Positions 1 to 7,777 of a stretch of 9,246 nt of DNA are shown here, piece after piece. The stretch covers positions 1 to 9,246 of the forward strand of contig PIVW01000218.1 of assembly GCA_003353825.1 (NCBI GenBank). The letters are read 5' to 3'. How positions within the stretch are numbered: position 1 is the first letter of the stretch; every line of letters starts with the position of its first letter. A program made the position numbers and the translations under genes. This DNA is from Chloroflexota bacterium. Its GTDB lineage: Bacteria > Chloroflexota > Anaerolineae > J102. Below the pieces are notes generated by a model that was not told the origin of the DNA, ran no database searches, and worked only from the letters and a program-made list of their open reading frames with translations.

Positions 1-340
1 GTTACACTTCGTACAATGATATGTGATAACATTCTGAATCATAATGGTACTCCGCTCGATTGCTTTTAACGCAGAATATCAATTGGAACATTTTCAGTCA
101 ATATGTAACCACTACCTGTGAGCGATGCAATGATTATTCGTTCGGTACGTACTGACAGGTACTGAGTTCGGTTCATATAGAGACAATTGGCTAACGAGAC
201 GTTGAGATCACCAAAATATGAAACTAATTGTATTTGATCGAATCCTGCGCTGCAACATTTCCACCTGCTTCTTGGCACTATGCTATAATTCTACCTTGAT
301 CCAGTATGGGACATTCCACATCTGATCGATCATTCATCTC
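1..340. other. Non-coding leader region upstream of the gene cluster
   Basis: No convincing gene is seen here on either strand. The stretch is visibly more AT-rich than the genes that follow. It contains short repeated words: GTTCGGT occurs at 140-146 and again at 166-172, GTACTGA at 149-155 and 159-165 (exactly 10 bases apart), and an 8-base palindrome GTACGTAC lies at 145-152. Clusters of this kind can be regulator binding sites, but no known operator is recognised. A promoter-like element lies near the downstream end and is listed separately. A reverse-strand reading frame of 70 codons (66-278) was judged non-genic. Confidence 0.5.
281..289 (+). promoter_or_regulatory. Extended -10 promoter element (TGCTATAAT)
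   Basis: The bases match the extended -10 consensus TGnTATAAT exactly, with the TATAAT hexamer at 284-289. No good -35 hexamer sits 16-18 bases upstream, which is tolerated for extended -10 promoters of the housekeeping sigma factor. Transcription would start near 296 and leave a leader of about 45 bases before the first start codon at 341. All genes downstream run in the same direction with short gaps, so this is the likeliest promoter for the cluster seen here. Confidence 0.5.
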
Positions 341-658
341 ATGGCAACTCTTTCTTCAGCCTCACGTCAGACTGAACCTAACACGATTGCAACTCAAACA
401 TCTGAAAAGTTGCTCACGGAGGGACAATGGCTGGGATTGTTCCTCATTGGACATGTTCTATTGGCAGTGATTTACAGCCTTGTCCTCCCTGCTGGTTCGC
501 ACGTCATAGAGCTGACCTACCGTCCCACTAGTGTCATCGTCGGGGCGATTATCAGCCTTCTTACACTAGTACTGGTTCTGATTTTGATCACTACGCTGTT
601 TTTCCTGAGACGCTACGCGAGTGATACAGAACAAACCCTCTCGCACGAGCAAGTTTAG
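341..658 (+). CDS. Small two-helix membrane protein, function unknown
   Basis: The product is 105 residues long and I do not recognise its family. A polar, Ser/Thr/Gln-rich N-terminal tail of about 28 residues is followed by two strongly hydrophobic segments, roughly residues 30-50 and 62-90, and a short charged tail beginning with two arginines. The positive charge after the second helix suggests that both termini lie in the cytoplasm with a short external loop that includes PAGSH. No Shine-Dalgarno sequence is obvious before the ATG at 341. The gene is first in the apparent operon, 45 or so bases after an extended -10 element, and its stop is directly followed by the glycosyltransferase start. 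It may be an accessory subunit of that glycosyltransferase, but this rests only on position. The hydrophobic pattern and tight linkage argue for a real gene. Confidence 0.7.
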   Translation: MATLSSASRQTEPNTIATQTSEKLLTEGQWLGLFLIGHVLLAVIYSLVLPAGSHVIELTYRPTSVIVGAIISLLTLVLVLILITTLFFLRRYASDTEQTLSHEQV

Positions 659-659
659 C

Positions 660-3011
660 ATGCCTCGACTGCGCGTACTGCTTCGTGCCCACCGATGGTT
701 TCTGATCGTGGTAACCACATTCATCGCGTTGGCCATCTGGTACAATGTAGCCACCCCCATCGGTGAATCAGACCATGAGCTTTCACATTACCGTTACACC
801 CAGTATGTTAAAGCTAACTGGCAGCTGCCTTCAATTGATTACGTATGGCCTGCCGTCAAAACCGAAGATCAATGCAAATACCCATTTGAATCCGGCCTTG
901 GTTTAGAACAACGCCAATTCCGCCAGCCGCCACTCTACTATGCGCTAAACGCGTTCACTTTCTTATGGTTGGATACCAGCGACAACTGGTGGCCGACCCC
1001 AAATGAATACGGCTACCATGCTGGTAATTTCGATGGTGGGATCAATGCCTTTATTCATTCGCTTGCAGAAGAGGACTTACATAGCAATGTCGTCGTGGCA
1101 GTCAAACTACATCGCCTATTTTCGACTATCACAGGGATGTTGGGACTATTGGCTACGTATTTGACAGGCCTATTGTTATTCCCGTCCAGACAAAAGTATG
1201 CCGCGGTTTTAATGACTGCGGCTGTCGCCTTTGTTCCAGCTTACATCTTCTCATCATCCGTCATTTCTAACGATATCCTTGTCGGCGTTCTGGGGCTATG
1301 GTGCATCTTTTTCTGTTTGAAAAGTGTCCTTGGTGACACACCTTCCTTGAAAGCTTTTGCGGCGGCGGCTCTCTGTTTGGCGCTCGCCTTCCTTGCCAAG
1401 TATTCGGCTGTCACAATCGCATTGCCATTCGCAATCACATCCATTTATTTGCTTGTGAGATCGTTTCGACAAGATGGAAAAACTTTCCGGCACACGATTG
1501 TCGCTCTCACCCTGATCATTGCCGTTCAATTGATACTCGTGGGTTTGTGGTTCTGGCGTAATCAACAACAATACAAGGATATATTTGTCGGTTACAATGT
1601 GAGCAACTTGTCTGTCAGCAGTCGTATACTTTACTTCCTTGAATTGACACAGGGAACACTTTTGAGCGACTTGAGTGATGGTCTTAAATTCACATCTTTC
1701 ACCTACTGGGGTTTGCTGGGGGCTGACGCCATTACCTTGCCCCAATGGTTGTTGAGCATCATGGCACTCATAGGATTGGCGGTTTTCACGGGGCTGTTCT
1801 ACAAACTGCTTACTAATCGAACTGTCGTCCGAGATAAGCTCTTGATAATTGTTGGGATTTTTTGTGTTTTAGGTACTTGGTTATTGATCTATACTTGGAT
1901 CTTTTACGGCCCGCGTGGACGCTATATACTCTCACTCTACTCAATCATCGCCTATCTGATAATTTCGGGCATTAGTGTTTGGCGTACTCGACGTTTTCCA
2001 TGGCTGGGCGGCTACCTTTACATCGGATTAGTGCTTCTCGTGGCGTTATTTGTTCCCCCATTTCTTCTGCAGCCAGCTTTTGCAGCGCCACCAATGGAAA
2101 CCAATGCTAACTTACGGCAGGGGGAAGCACCTATCCACGCGTATGTGAATGATTTTGCCGAACTAGTAGGCATGAGCATCCTACCGCAGGATATTGGCCC
2201 TTATTCACCTGTAGATGTCACGCTGATTTGGCGTGTACTTGACACCACGTCCAATAGCTACGCAGTAGGTGTGCATTTAATCGGCTCTGACAACACCTAT
2301 CTCGGCGGAACCACCCATGCATCAGGCAAAGGCAATTACCCCACCTCTCTTTGGCAGCCTGGCGACGTATTCCGCGATACCTACCGCATTCACACCGAGT
2401 CCGCCGAGGAAATGTCGCTACCAACTGCTGCTCGTGTCAAGGTCTCAGTGATCTGTCCCGGACTGGAGGGAACCAATCACCAGTCATTCTATACGGCTGA
2501 TCGTGAAAGAATCGGCAGTGCTATCTACAGTGAACCGGTGCGCTTTGGATTGCCTGAGGTAATGCCCACTGTACATCAATCCGACAGATATCTGGCGCAG
2601 TTCGGTGAGACATTAATTTTAACACATGCAAATTTACCCACAATTGCCCAACAACCAGGTTGGTCGCTGCCGGTCGTCCTGCGCTGGCGTACCCTCAGTG
2701 CCGGTGCGCATGATACTAAGCTCTCAATTCAGCTTCTCGATGCCGATGGCAACTGGATCCTTGGTTCTGATGGTAGCCCCAGCGAAACATTGCCTCCCGA
2801 ACTATGGCGCGCCGGCGATACCCTCCATGCGACCCGATGGTTGGATCTGCCTGACAATCTAGCCCCTGGTGAGTACACCGTTATCGTAGCACTCTATCAT
2901 GCTAGCGATTTGACTCGCATAACGACCTACGATAGGCTCGGAAACACGCTCGAATCCAATGCCCACTCGCTTGGCACGATTTCGATATCATCTACGCCTT
3001 CTGGCGACTAG
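660..3011 (+). CDS. GT-C type membrane glycosyltransferase with duplicated C-terminal beta domain
   Basis: The 783-residue product looks like a polytopic GT-C fold enzyme (PMT/ArnT/GT39-like), which would transfer a sugar from a polyprenyl-phosphate donor on the outer membrane face. TM1 is at about residues 13-29, followed by the first external loop with the acidic motif region ESDHELSHY (36-44), a QPPLYY motif near residue 90, an SND motif of the kind common in these enzymes, and about ten further helices up to residue ~473. A GPRGRY motif precedes the last helices. Residues ~474-783 are soluble and contain two related beta-rich repeats (from ~520 and ~673), each with a hydrophobic xxLxWR strand and a LWxxGD turn (Trp565 and Trp716). 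Similar C-terminal domains are common in Chloroflexota glycosyltransferases. The ATG at 660 is chosen, one base after the upstream stop. An in-frame GTG at 621 would add 13 polar residues and overlap the previous gene by 38 bases. Substrate unknown. Confidence 0.85.
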   Translation: MPRLRVLLRAHRWFLIVVTTFIALAIWYNVATPIGESDHELSHYRYTQYVKANWQLPSIDYVWPAVKTEDQCKYPFESGLGLEQRQFRQPPLYYALNAFTFLWLDTSDNWWPTPNEYGYHAGNFDGGINAFIHSLAEEDLHSNVVVAVKLHRLFSTITGMLGLLATYLTGLLLFPSRQKYAAVLMTAAVAFVPAYIFSSSVISNDILVGVLGLWCIFFCLKSVLGDTPSLKAFAAAALCLALAFLAKYSAVTIALPFAITSIYLLVRSFRQDGKTFRHTIVALTLIIAVQLILVGLWFWRNQQQYKDIFVGYNVSNLSVSSRILYFLELTQGTLLSDLSDGLKFTSFTYWGLLGADAITLPQWLLSIMALIGLAVFTGLFYKLLTNRTVVRDKLLIIVGIFCVLGTWLLIYTWIFYGPRGRYILSLYSIIAYLIISGISVWRTRRFPWLGGYLYIGLVLLVALFVPPFLLQPAFAAPPMETNANLRQGEAPIHAYVNDFAELVGMSILPQDIGPYSPVDVTLIWRVLDTTSNSYAVGVHLIGSDNTYLGGTTHASGKGNYPTSLWQPGDVFRDTYRIHTESAEEMSLPTAARVKVSVICPGLEGTNHQSFYTADRERIGSAIYSEPVRFGLPEVMPTVHQSDRYLAQFGETLILTHANLPTIAQQPGWSLPVVLRWRTLSAGAHDTKLSIQLLDADGNWILGSDGSPSETLPPELWRAGDTLHATRWLDLPDNLAPGEYTVIVALYHASDLTRITTYDRLGNTLESNAHSLGTISISSTPSGD

Positions 3012-3044
3012 AAGCCGTCCAAGTTATTCCTTCGAGATCTTCAC

Positions 3045-4229
3045 ATGGATCAACCCTTTAGACCCATTCACTATTTGCATCACCTGCGCCGCCACTGGCT
3101 CCTCATTATCATTCCGGCGGTGGTAGCAGTTATTGTGGTCCTGATCATAGGCTTTTTGACGCCAGTTCGTTATACAGTTACTGTGACATTATCGGCGCCC
3201 AATCCGCAGTTGATATGGCGTTGGGACAATAAAGTAACCGACTATGTAGATTGGCGATTTAATTGGCGTACCGAAGTTATGCCCCTTATCAACACTGAGG
3301 AAGTTGCGCAACGGGCCCTGGATAAAGTGGAAGGCCAACTCGAAGAGCCTATGACTGCTGAACAGCTGCTTGGTGCAACATCTAGCCGGTTAGGACAAGG
3401 CAGCCTGTTTACGATCAGCGTTAGCGCCTCAAATCCGCAAGACGCAGCTTTGCTCGCACAGGCAGTGGCCGCTTCACTGCCGGAAACAGTTGCCGATTTA
3501 TATGCAGGCAATATCGATCTTTACGCAGAGGCTCTGGAACAAGCTCAGAGTGAATTCGATATCGCCGACGAGGCGGTGAAGGAGTTTCGTGGGGACATAG
3601 GCATAGGACTTGGTTTTGGTGGGGACCTCGCCAGCCTGGGTGAGGATGCACTCTTTGGCGCTCACAGTGCAATAAAGCAAGAACTCACACTCACCAATTC
3701 AGATCGTGCTGCAACCCAAAATCTCGTCGATCGCCTGGATATCGTTATTCAAGCAATTGAAGATGGCGTTCCTGAGTATCACCTGGCCTTGCTAGACGTA
3801 GCGCACCTGTCCAGATACGGTCTACAATACGAAGATCTGCGGCTCTTGGCAGAACAAGATGCAGACTCCTTGCAAACGACGATACACTCCCTTCGAGACG
3901 AGGCAAATGGAGTTCTTGAACAACTCAACATAGTTGCTCTCAACCTCCAACACAAACACGCCGCTTACTCCAGACAATGGGAAAACATCCTGCAGGAACG
4001 TGGGATTTGGCAGGAGTCTGTCACTTCTTTGGAACGCAAGCAGATAGAATTGCAGATGAAACGCATCATCGAAGGGGAGCGAGTGCAAGTGATCGACGAA
4101 CCCACAGTCCCAGAAGCACCCTCACAACCAAATTGGCTGCTATACCTGGGGATCGCTCTACTCGGCGGGCTGCTGGGAGGATTTCTGCTTGCAATCGTCG
4201 TCATCTATTTGAGCGACGCTAACGCTTAG
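3045..4229 (+). CDS. Wzz-family polysaccharide chain-length/co-polymerase protein
   Basis: This 394-residue protein has the layout of polysaccharide co-polymerases. A short cytoplasmic tail (1-17) is followed by TM1 at about 18-38, a large extracytoplasmic region with long helical, coiled-coil-prone stretches (about 165-190 and 255-345), a proline-rich segment (EPTVPEAPSQPNW) and a glycine-rich TM2 at about 362-388. The proline-rich, Gly-rich second helix is the Wzz signature. The N-terminal periplasmic part (INTEEVAQRAL, then an SNPQDAALLAQAVA stretch) fits the Wzz fold. Such proteins act with a Wzy polymerase or synthase to set chain length. No cytoplasmic tyrosine-kinase domain (Walker A/B, tyrosine cluster) follows, so any kinase would be a separate protein, not in this window. 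The gene starts 33 bases after the glycosyltransferase and ends 7 bases before the next gene. The ribosome site before the ATG is weak. Confidence 0.85.
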   Translation: MDQPFRPIHYLHHLRRHWLLIIIPAVVAVIVVLIIGFLTPVRYTVTVTLSAPNPQLIWRWDNKVTDYVDWRFNWRTEVMPLINTEEVAQRALDKVEGQLEEPMTAEQLLGATSSRLGQGSLFTISVSASNPQDAALLAQAVAASLPETVADLYAGNIDLYAEALEQAQSEFDIADEAVKEFRGDIGIGLGFGGDLASLGEDALFGAHSAIKQELTLTNSDRAATQNLVDRLDIVIQAIEDGVPEYHLALLDVAHLSRYGLQYEDLRLLAEQDADSLQTTIHSLRDEANGVLEQLNIVALNLQHKHAAYSRQWENILQERGIWQESVTSLERKQIELQMKRIIEGERVQVIDEPTVPEAPSQPNWLLYLGIALLGGLLGGFLLAIVVIYLSDANA

Positions 4230-4234
4230 GGGTG
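4228..4234 (+). promoter_or_regulatory. Shine-Dalgarno site overlapping the upstream stop codon
   Basis: AGGGGTG lies just before the ATG at 4237 and overlaps the TAG stop of the Wzz gene. It differs from the GGAGGTG core at two positions. It is the clearest ribosome binding site in the window. It fixes the start of the next gene and suggests translational coupling. Confidence 0.55.
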
Positions 4235-4236
4235 CA

Positions 4237-6015
4237 ATGGCTCGAACCTGGATTTTGGCCCTGGCGCTTACCCTGGCCCAGGGCTTACTGTGGTGGGCCT
4301 TTACACCTCCTTGGACCGCACCAGATGAGCCAGGCCATTATCTTTATGCCCGTCTGTTGGCAGACCTTGGCCACCAACCCGCGCGTCAGAATCTCAGTGC
4401 AGCCGTAGAAGCCCCCATCCTTGATAGTCTACAAGAGCTTGATTGGTGGGCCTACATGGGGCAGTCGCCACCGCCTCGAAAACTTGAACGCCTGGCTGAC
4501 GATCCGGTACTGGCGGCAAGTGGTTCGCAGATCGATGATGAACCACCCGCTTATTACATAATACCCGCGGTCTGGCTCAGGCTGATTACCGGGGCATCAC
4601 AACTCGATATCTCCACCTCTCTGCGCTTAGTGCGCTTATGGTCCCTCTTCCTGCGCCTCACTGCCGTATGCTGCGCGCTCATATTGGCAAGCCGTTACTG
4701 GCCAGATAGACCCGACATGGTAATGGGGATTGGCCTTCTTGTGGGATTACTACCCATGGTTGGCTTTATTGGCGGCAGTTTTAATAACGATGTTCTTACC
4801 CTGGCGTGGGGTGCCCTCAGCTTCATGATGTTGGCCCATCCCGGAACCAAGCGCTATTGTCCGGCTACATTTGGGGTTCTGCTGATCGGCCCCATTCTTA
4901 TTGATCAGAGTCTGCTGTTTCTTTGGCCGGTTGCTCTGCTATGGGCGCTGCTTACTTCCACGAAATTGATGCCCTATCGCAATAAGCTGATCCTGGCCCT
5001 AGGACTGGTGATGCTGGCCGCTCTGCTTCCAATCAGCCAATGGTCGGCGGGATGGGAGCGATATCCCCTGCTGAGCACAAATCGTACAGCAGAGGGTACA
5101 CTCTGGCTGCGTGATGAATCCGTAGATTATCGTGTACGATTGGCACAGTTCATCGCCAACAAAGCCATTCTGGCGCAGCGCGGCCGGCAGGTTGTCTTGG
5201 AAAGTGATTTCCGGGGGGAGCGGGGCGCCCTACTGGGACTACGGCTGGCCGATGGATTTCATGATGACGAAGCGATTTGCGAAAGCAGCGGTGGCAGGGA
5301 TAGCTGCGTACTTGCCTTTACCATGCACCCTCACGCCACGCAACTGCGTGTGCTGGCCGCGATTGGTGCGATAGGTGACCGAAAAGCGCAAGGAACCATC
5401 CAATTGCGTTTGCACTTACTAGATGATACCGGGCAAGACATTCTCTTCAACGGTGATGGCAAACTCGCCTCTACCCTGATTGAACCCCTGTTCGTGTGGC
5501 TCGAAAAGGTGTTGCCCATCCCACCAGGTTACCTGGCCCGAGCATTGGCGCCTTCTGCCTGGGGCGCCACCTCTCAATTTCGCTATATCCTTTTTGCCGG
5601 CTTCACCTGGGCCAGTTTTTGGGGTTACTTTGGCTGGCTTACCCGACCCTTTCCCTGGTGGGTTTACACGGTGCTGCTTCTCGCTACCCTCCTTGCCGGC
5701 TGGGGTATCCTCAATCTCAGTTTTGACGCACTACGTCGCCGACGTTTATCGGCGACGATCTCCACCGACAGGCTTCTCTTTTTATCTGGCTTAGCGACTG
5801 GGCTCATCCTTGTGCAAGCGTGGCTGCCTATGCTTGGGCAAGACTGGCAACCACAAGGTCGTTATCTTTTTCCCGCCCTCCTACCCATCGCCATACTACT
5901 CTGGTGGGGGTGGGAGCATCTAATTTCTCAACGAGGCAAGTGCCTGTTATTGCCTGGCATGCTGGTCTGTCTCGTGATTCTGAATGCGCTAGCACTTGTG
6001 ATCGCCAATACCTGA
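4237..6015 (+). CDS. Multi-pass membrane glycosyltransferase-like protein (GT-C / DUF2142-like)
   Basis: The 592-residue product has about 12 predicted membrane segments and the hallmarks of GT-C/DUF2142-type enzymes. TM1 (3-22) is followed by PPWTAPDEPGHY, in which Asp30-Glu31 and His34 form the usual first-loop acidic motif, then by PPAYY near residue 105, an NND motif after the fourth hydrophobic block, and QGRYLFPALLP near residue 540 before the last helices. Residues ~270-440 form an external, beta-rich insert between membrane blocks. It carries a Cys348-Cys357 pair that could form a disulfide loop. The expected role is transfer of a sugar from a lipid carrier during envelope glycan assembly; donor and acceptor are unknown. 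Unlike the cluster's first glycosyltransferase it has no C-terminal soluble domain, its extra domain being inserted. The start is supported by the AGGGGTG site. A strong hairpin lies inside the gene at 5734-5757. Confidence 0.82.
   Translation: MARTWILALALTLAQGLLWWAFTPPWTAPDEPGHYLYARLLADLGHQPARQNLSAAVEAPILDSLQELDWWAYMGQSPPPRKLERLADDPVLAASGSQIDDEPPAYYIIPAVWLRLITGASQLDISTSLRLVRLWSLFLRLTAVCCALILASRYWPDRPDMVMGIGLLVGLLPMVGFIGGSFNNDVLTLAWGALSFMMLAHPGTKRYCPATFGVLLIGPILIDQSLLFLWPVALLWALLTSTKLMPYRNKLILALGLVMLAALLPISQWSAGWERYPLLSTNRTAEGTLWLRDESVDYRVRLAQFIANKAILAQRGRQVVLESDFRGERGALLGLRLADGFHDDEAICESSGGRDSCVLAFTMHPHATQLRVLAAIGAIGDRKAQGTIQLRLHLLDDTGQDILFNGDGKLASTLIEPLFVWLEKVLPIPPGYLARALAPSAWGATSQFRYILFAGFTWASFWGYFGWLTRPFPWWVYTVLLLATLLAGWGILNLSFDALRRRRLSATISTDRLLFLSGLATGLILVQAWLPMLGQDWQPQGRYLFPALLPIAILLWWGWEHLISQRGKCLLLPGMLVCLVILNALALVIANT
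5734..5757 (+). repeat. Perfect 9-bp inverted repeat (hairpin) inside a coding region
   Basis: CGTCGCCGA (5734-5742) and TCGGCGACG (5749-5757) are perfect reverse complements separated by the six-base loop CGTTTA. The stem is GC-rich and should be stable in mRNA. It falls in the codons for an arginine-rich cytoplasmic loop (LRRRRLSATI) between two membrane helices of the glycosyltransferase. No run of T follows, so it is not an intrinsic terminator. It may be fortuitous, caused by repeated Arg/Ser codons. Confidence 0.6.
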
Positions 6016-6100
6016 AAACGCCGTCGGCCAGTTTCCCCTCTCAAGCAGTTTCCTGTACACTTTGAGAGTTACGCCCATCACCCACTTTGAGTCTATAACC
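6016..6100 (+). other. Intergenic spacer with short direct and inverted repeats
   Basis: This is the longest gap inside the cluster. CAGTTTCC occurs at 6029-6036 and 6046-6053. CACTTTGAG occurs at 6058-6066 and 6083-6091. CTCTCAA (6038-6044) and TTGAGAG (6062-6068) could pair as a 7-bp stem with a loop of 17 bases. No T tract follows, so it does not look like an intrinsic terminator, and no convincing -35/-10 pair is placed for the next gene. The second CACTTTGAG copy supplies the only weak ribosome site (GAG, 6089-6091) before the ATG at 6101. Its function, if any, is unknown. Confidence 0.4.
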
Positions 6101-7777
6101 ATGCCTATCCATGATCCTGCATCTCGGTTGCTAATCATCGGTCTCGATGGCGGCACCTGGGACATTTTAGGGCCGCTATGCGATCTGGGCGAGATGCCCA
6201 ATCTCGCCCGCCTTCGCTCGGGCGGCGCTTGGGGCACATTGAACTCCACCCAACCTCCCTATACGGCGCCTGCCTGGTCCAGCATCGTCACCGGTGTGAA
6301 TCCTGGTCGTCACGGTGTGCTTAATTTTATGCGCAAGCCGCAGGATCCAGTTCGCTCTTTGCAAAATCTGGGCGTGCCGGTCAATAGTACGGATATACAG
6401 GCTACCACGATCTGGCGCTACTTCAATGCCGCGGGCAAACGAGTTGGACATGTCAATTTCCCGTTGAGCTACCCTCTGCAAGCGGTTGATGATTTCGCTG
6501 TCAGCGGTATGCTCACCCCGCCTGATGCCTCTGATTGGACACATCCCCACGATCTGGCGCAGTCGTTAGACAGCTATGTAATCGAGCTTGATTACGGTCG
6601 TCCGGGTAAAGCACTGGCCCCAGATGATCTTCCTGATCCGGGAGCGATGCTTCAGGACATCGCTCGTATGACAGAGCGCCGCGGCTATCATGCCCTTCGT
6701 ATGATTCAACAACGCCAATGGGATATCTTTGGCATCGTATTTACGGGAACAGATCGGATTTTTCATCATTACTGGCACTATCTTCAACCCAACGCACCTG
6801 AAGCCTCCAGTCGATTGGAGATCGCGCTCTCCGAACAGCTCCGAAAATATTTCCATCTTTTGGACAGCGTCATCGGTAGCCTGGTCAGATCGGGCGGAGG
6901 TGATACCAACATCGCCCTGATCTCTGACCATGGATTCGGGCCCGCCGCCAAGCAGTGGGCTCACTTGAACAATTGGCTTCTTGAGCGCGACTTATTACGG
7001 TTGAAGGCAGGGACCACAAGCTGGATGCAACGTATCAAGCGCCATTCGCCATGGCTGCGTGATGTCGCCAAACAGATTTTGCCGCGCGAAGCAGGCGCGG
7101 CTGTCAAACAGCATGGTAATCTGGCGGATGCCATTGATTGGACAAATACCTTAGCTTGGGCAGAACCGCTATACAACAATGTAGCAGGCATCTATTTACA
7201 CCGCGCCAACCGTTATGCTGACGCCCCGGTCAGCCCGGCCGCGGCAGAACCCTTGCAGGCCAAACTGATGAAAGAGGCGCTGCGGCTCCATATCCCCGAA
7301 ACCAATCGACCCCTGATTATCGATATTCAGCCCAAAGAAGCCCTTTACCCCGGGCCTAACTCCGATACCTTCCCCGAACTCATCCTGACACTAGACCCCG
7401 CCTACAGTGCCGTTCCCACATTGGGAACAACACTGATTACACCGATCAAAACACCATTGCGTTCGGGAGACCATCGGCCAGAAGGCATTTTTCTTGCTTA
7501 TGGCCCTAATATCCATTCTGGGGCTCTGGATGATGCGGCGGATCTCATCGATTTGGCGCCGACGCTATTACACTGTATGGGCATTCCAGCGCCTCGCAGT
7601 ATGGAGGGCCACGTGATAGGTGATATCTTTACGGATGGTTATCTCGTTCTCCATCCACCGCGCAAGGGTGAGGATATCCCTTTTTCAGATGAGAGAACAG
7701 ACCTATCCGCTCAGGATGCAGATGCGGTGGCACAACGCTTGCAGGGGTTGGGCTATCTTTCTGAAGACTCGCCATGA
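6101..7777 (+). CDS. Alkaline-phosphatase-superfamily phosphodiesterase/nucleotide pyrophosphatase-like protein
   Basis: The 558-residue product belongs to the type I phosphodiesterase/nucleotide pyrophosphatase branch of the alkaline phosphatase superfamily, two-metal hydrolases of phosphoesters. The metal and catalytic positions can be followed: Asp16 in IIGLDGGTWD, nucleophile Thr55 in PPYTAPAWSS, Asp218 and His222 in GTDRIFHHYW, Asp276-His277 in ISDHGFGP and His458 in SGDHRPEG. The usual C-terminal segment follows (DLAPTLLHCMGIPAP, then MEGHVIGDIF) and the protein ends with a LQGLGYL tail typical of the family. No signal peptide or membrane helix is seen, so it is probably cytoplasmic. 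The ATG at 6101 is preferred over an in-frame TTG at 6062 because conserved sequence begins shortly after it. The gene overlaps the next paralogue by four bases. Its true substrate is unknown; the setting suggests a phosphate-linked glycan or lipid intermediate. Confidence 0.85.
   Translation: MPIHDPASRLLIIGLDGGTWDILGPLCDLGEMPNLARLRSGGAWGTLNSTQPPYTAPAWSSIVTGVNPGRHGVLNFMRKPQDPVRSLQNLGVPVNSTDIQATTIWRYFNAAGKRVGHVNFPLSYPLQAVDDFAVSGMLTPPDASDWTHPHDLAQSLDSYVIELDYGRPGKALAPDDLPDPGAMLQDIARMTERRGYHALRMIQQRQWDIFGIVFTGTDRIFHHYWHYLQPNAPEASSRLEIALSEQLRKYFHLLDSVIGSLVRSGGGDTNIALISDHGFGPAAKQWAHLNNWLLERDLLRLKAGTTSWMQRIKRHSPWLRDVAKQILPREAGAAVKQHGNLADAIDWTNTLAWAEPLYNNVAGIYLHRANRYADAPVSPAAAEPLQAKLMKEALRLHIPETNRPLIIDIQPKEALYPGPNSDTFPELILTLDPAYSAVPTLGTTLITPIKTPLRSGDHRPEGIFLAYGPNIHSGALDDAADLIDLAPTLLHCMGIPAPRSMEGHVIGDIFTDGYLVLHPPRKGEDIPFSDERTDLSAQDADAVAQRLQGLGYLSEDSP

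Noticed and set aside
66..278. Reverse-strand reading frame of 70 codons in the upstream region
   Set aside because: It needs a GTG start with no ribosome site, has no recognisable domain, and its frame is closed by a stop just upstream at 291-293, so it is not the end of a longer gene. It is probably chance.
272..283. Possible sigma-54 promoter (TTGGCAC followed by TATGC)
   Set aside because: The GG and GC doublets are separated by only six bases instead of the required ten, so the spacing rules it out. The extended -10 reading explains the region better.
1296..1745. Reverse-strand frame of 149 codons inside the first glycosyltransferase gene
   Set aside because: The opposite strand encodes clear membrane helices; the reverse product is Gln/Cys/Lys-rich without recognisable motifs.
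4258..4284. GCCCTGG/CCAGGGC inverted repeat near the start of the second GT-C gene
   Set aside because: The stem is 7 bp with a 13-base loop made of repeated CCTGG words in hydrophobic codons (Ala-Leu); it is likely a by-product of codon use and too weak to call a regulatory element.
6038..6068. Intrinsic terminator after the second GT-C gene
   Set aside because: The stem is only 7 bp with a long loop and no T tract follows, so it was recorded only as an inverted repeat.
6062..6100. Upstream TTG start for the first phosphodiesterase
   Set aside because: The extra 13 residues lie before the conserved family start, and the ATG at 6101 gives a normal N-terminus.
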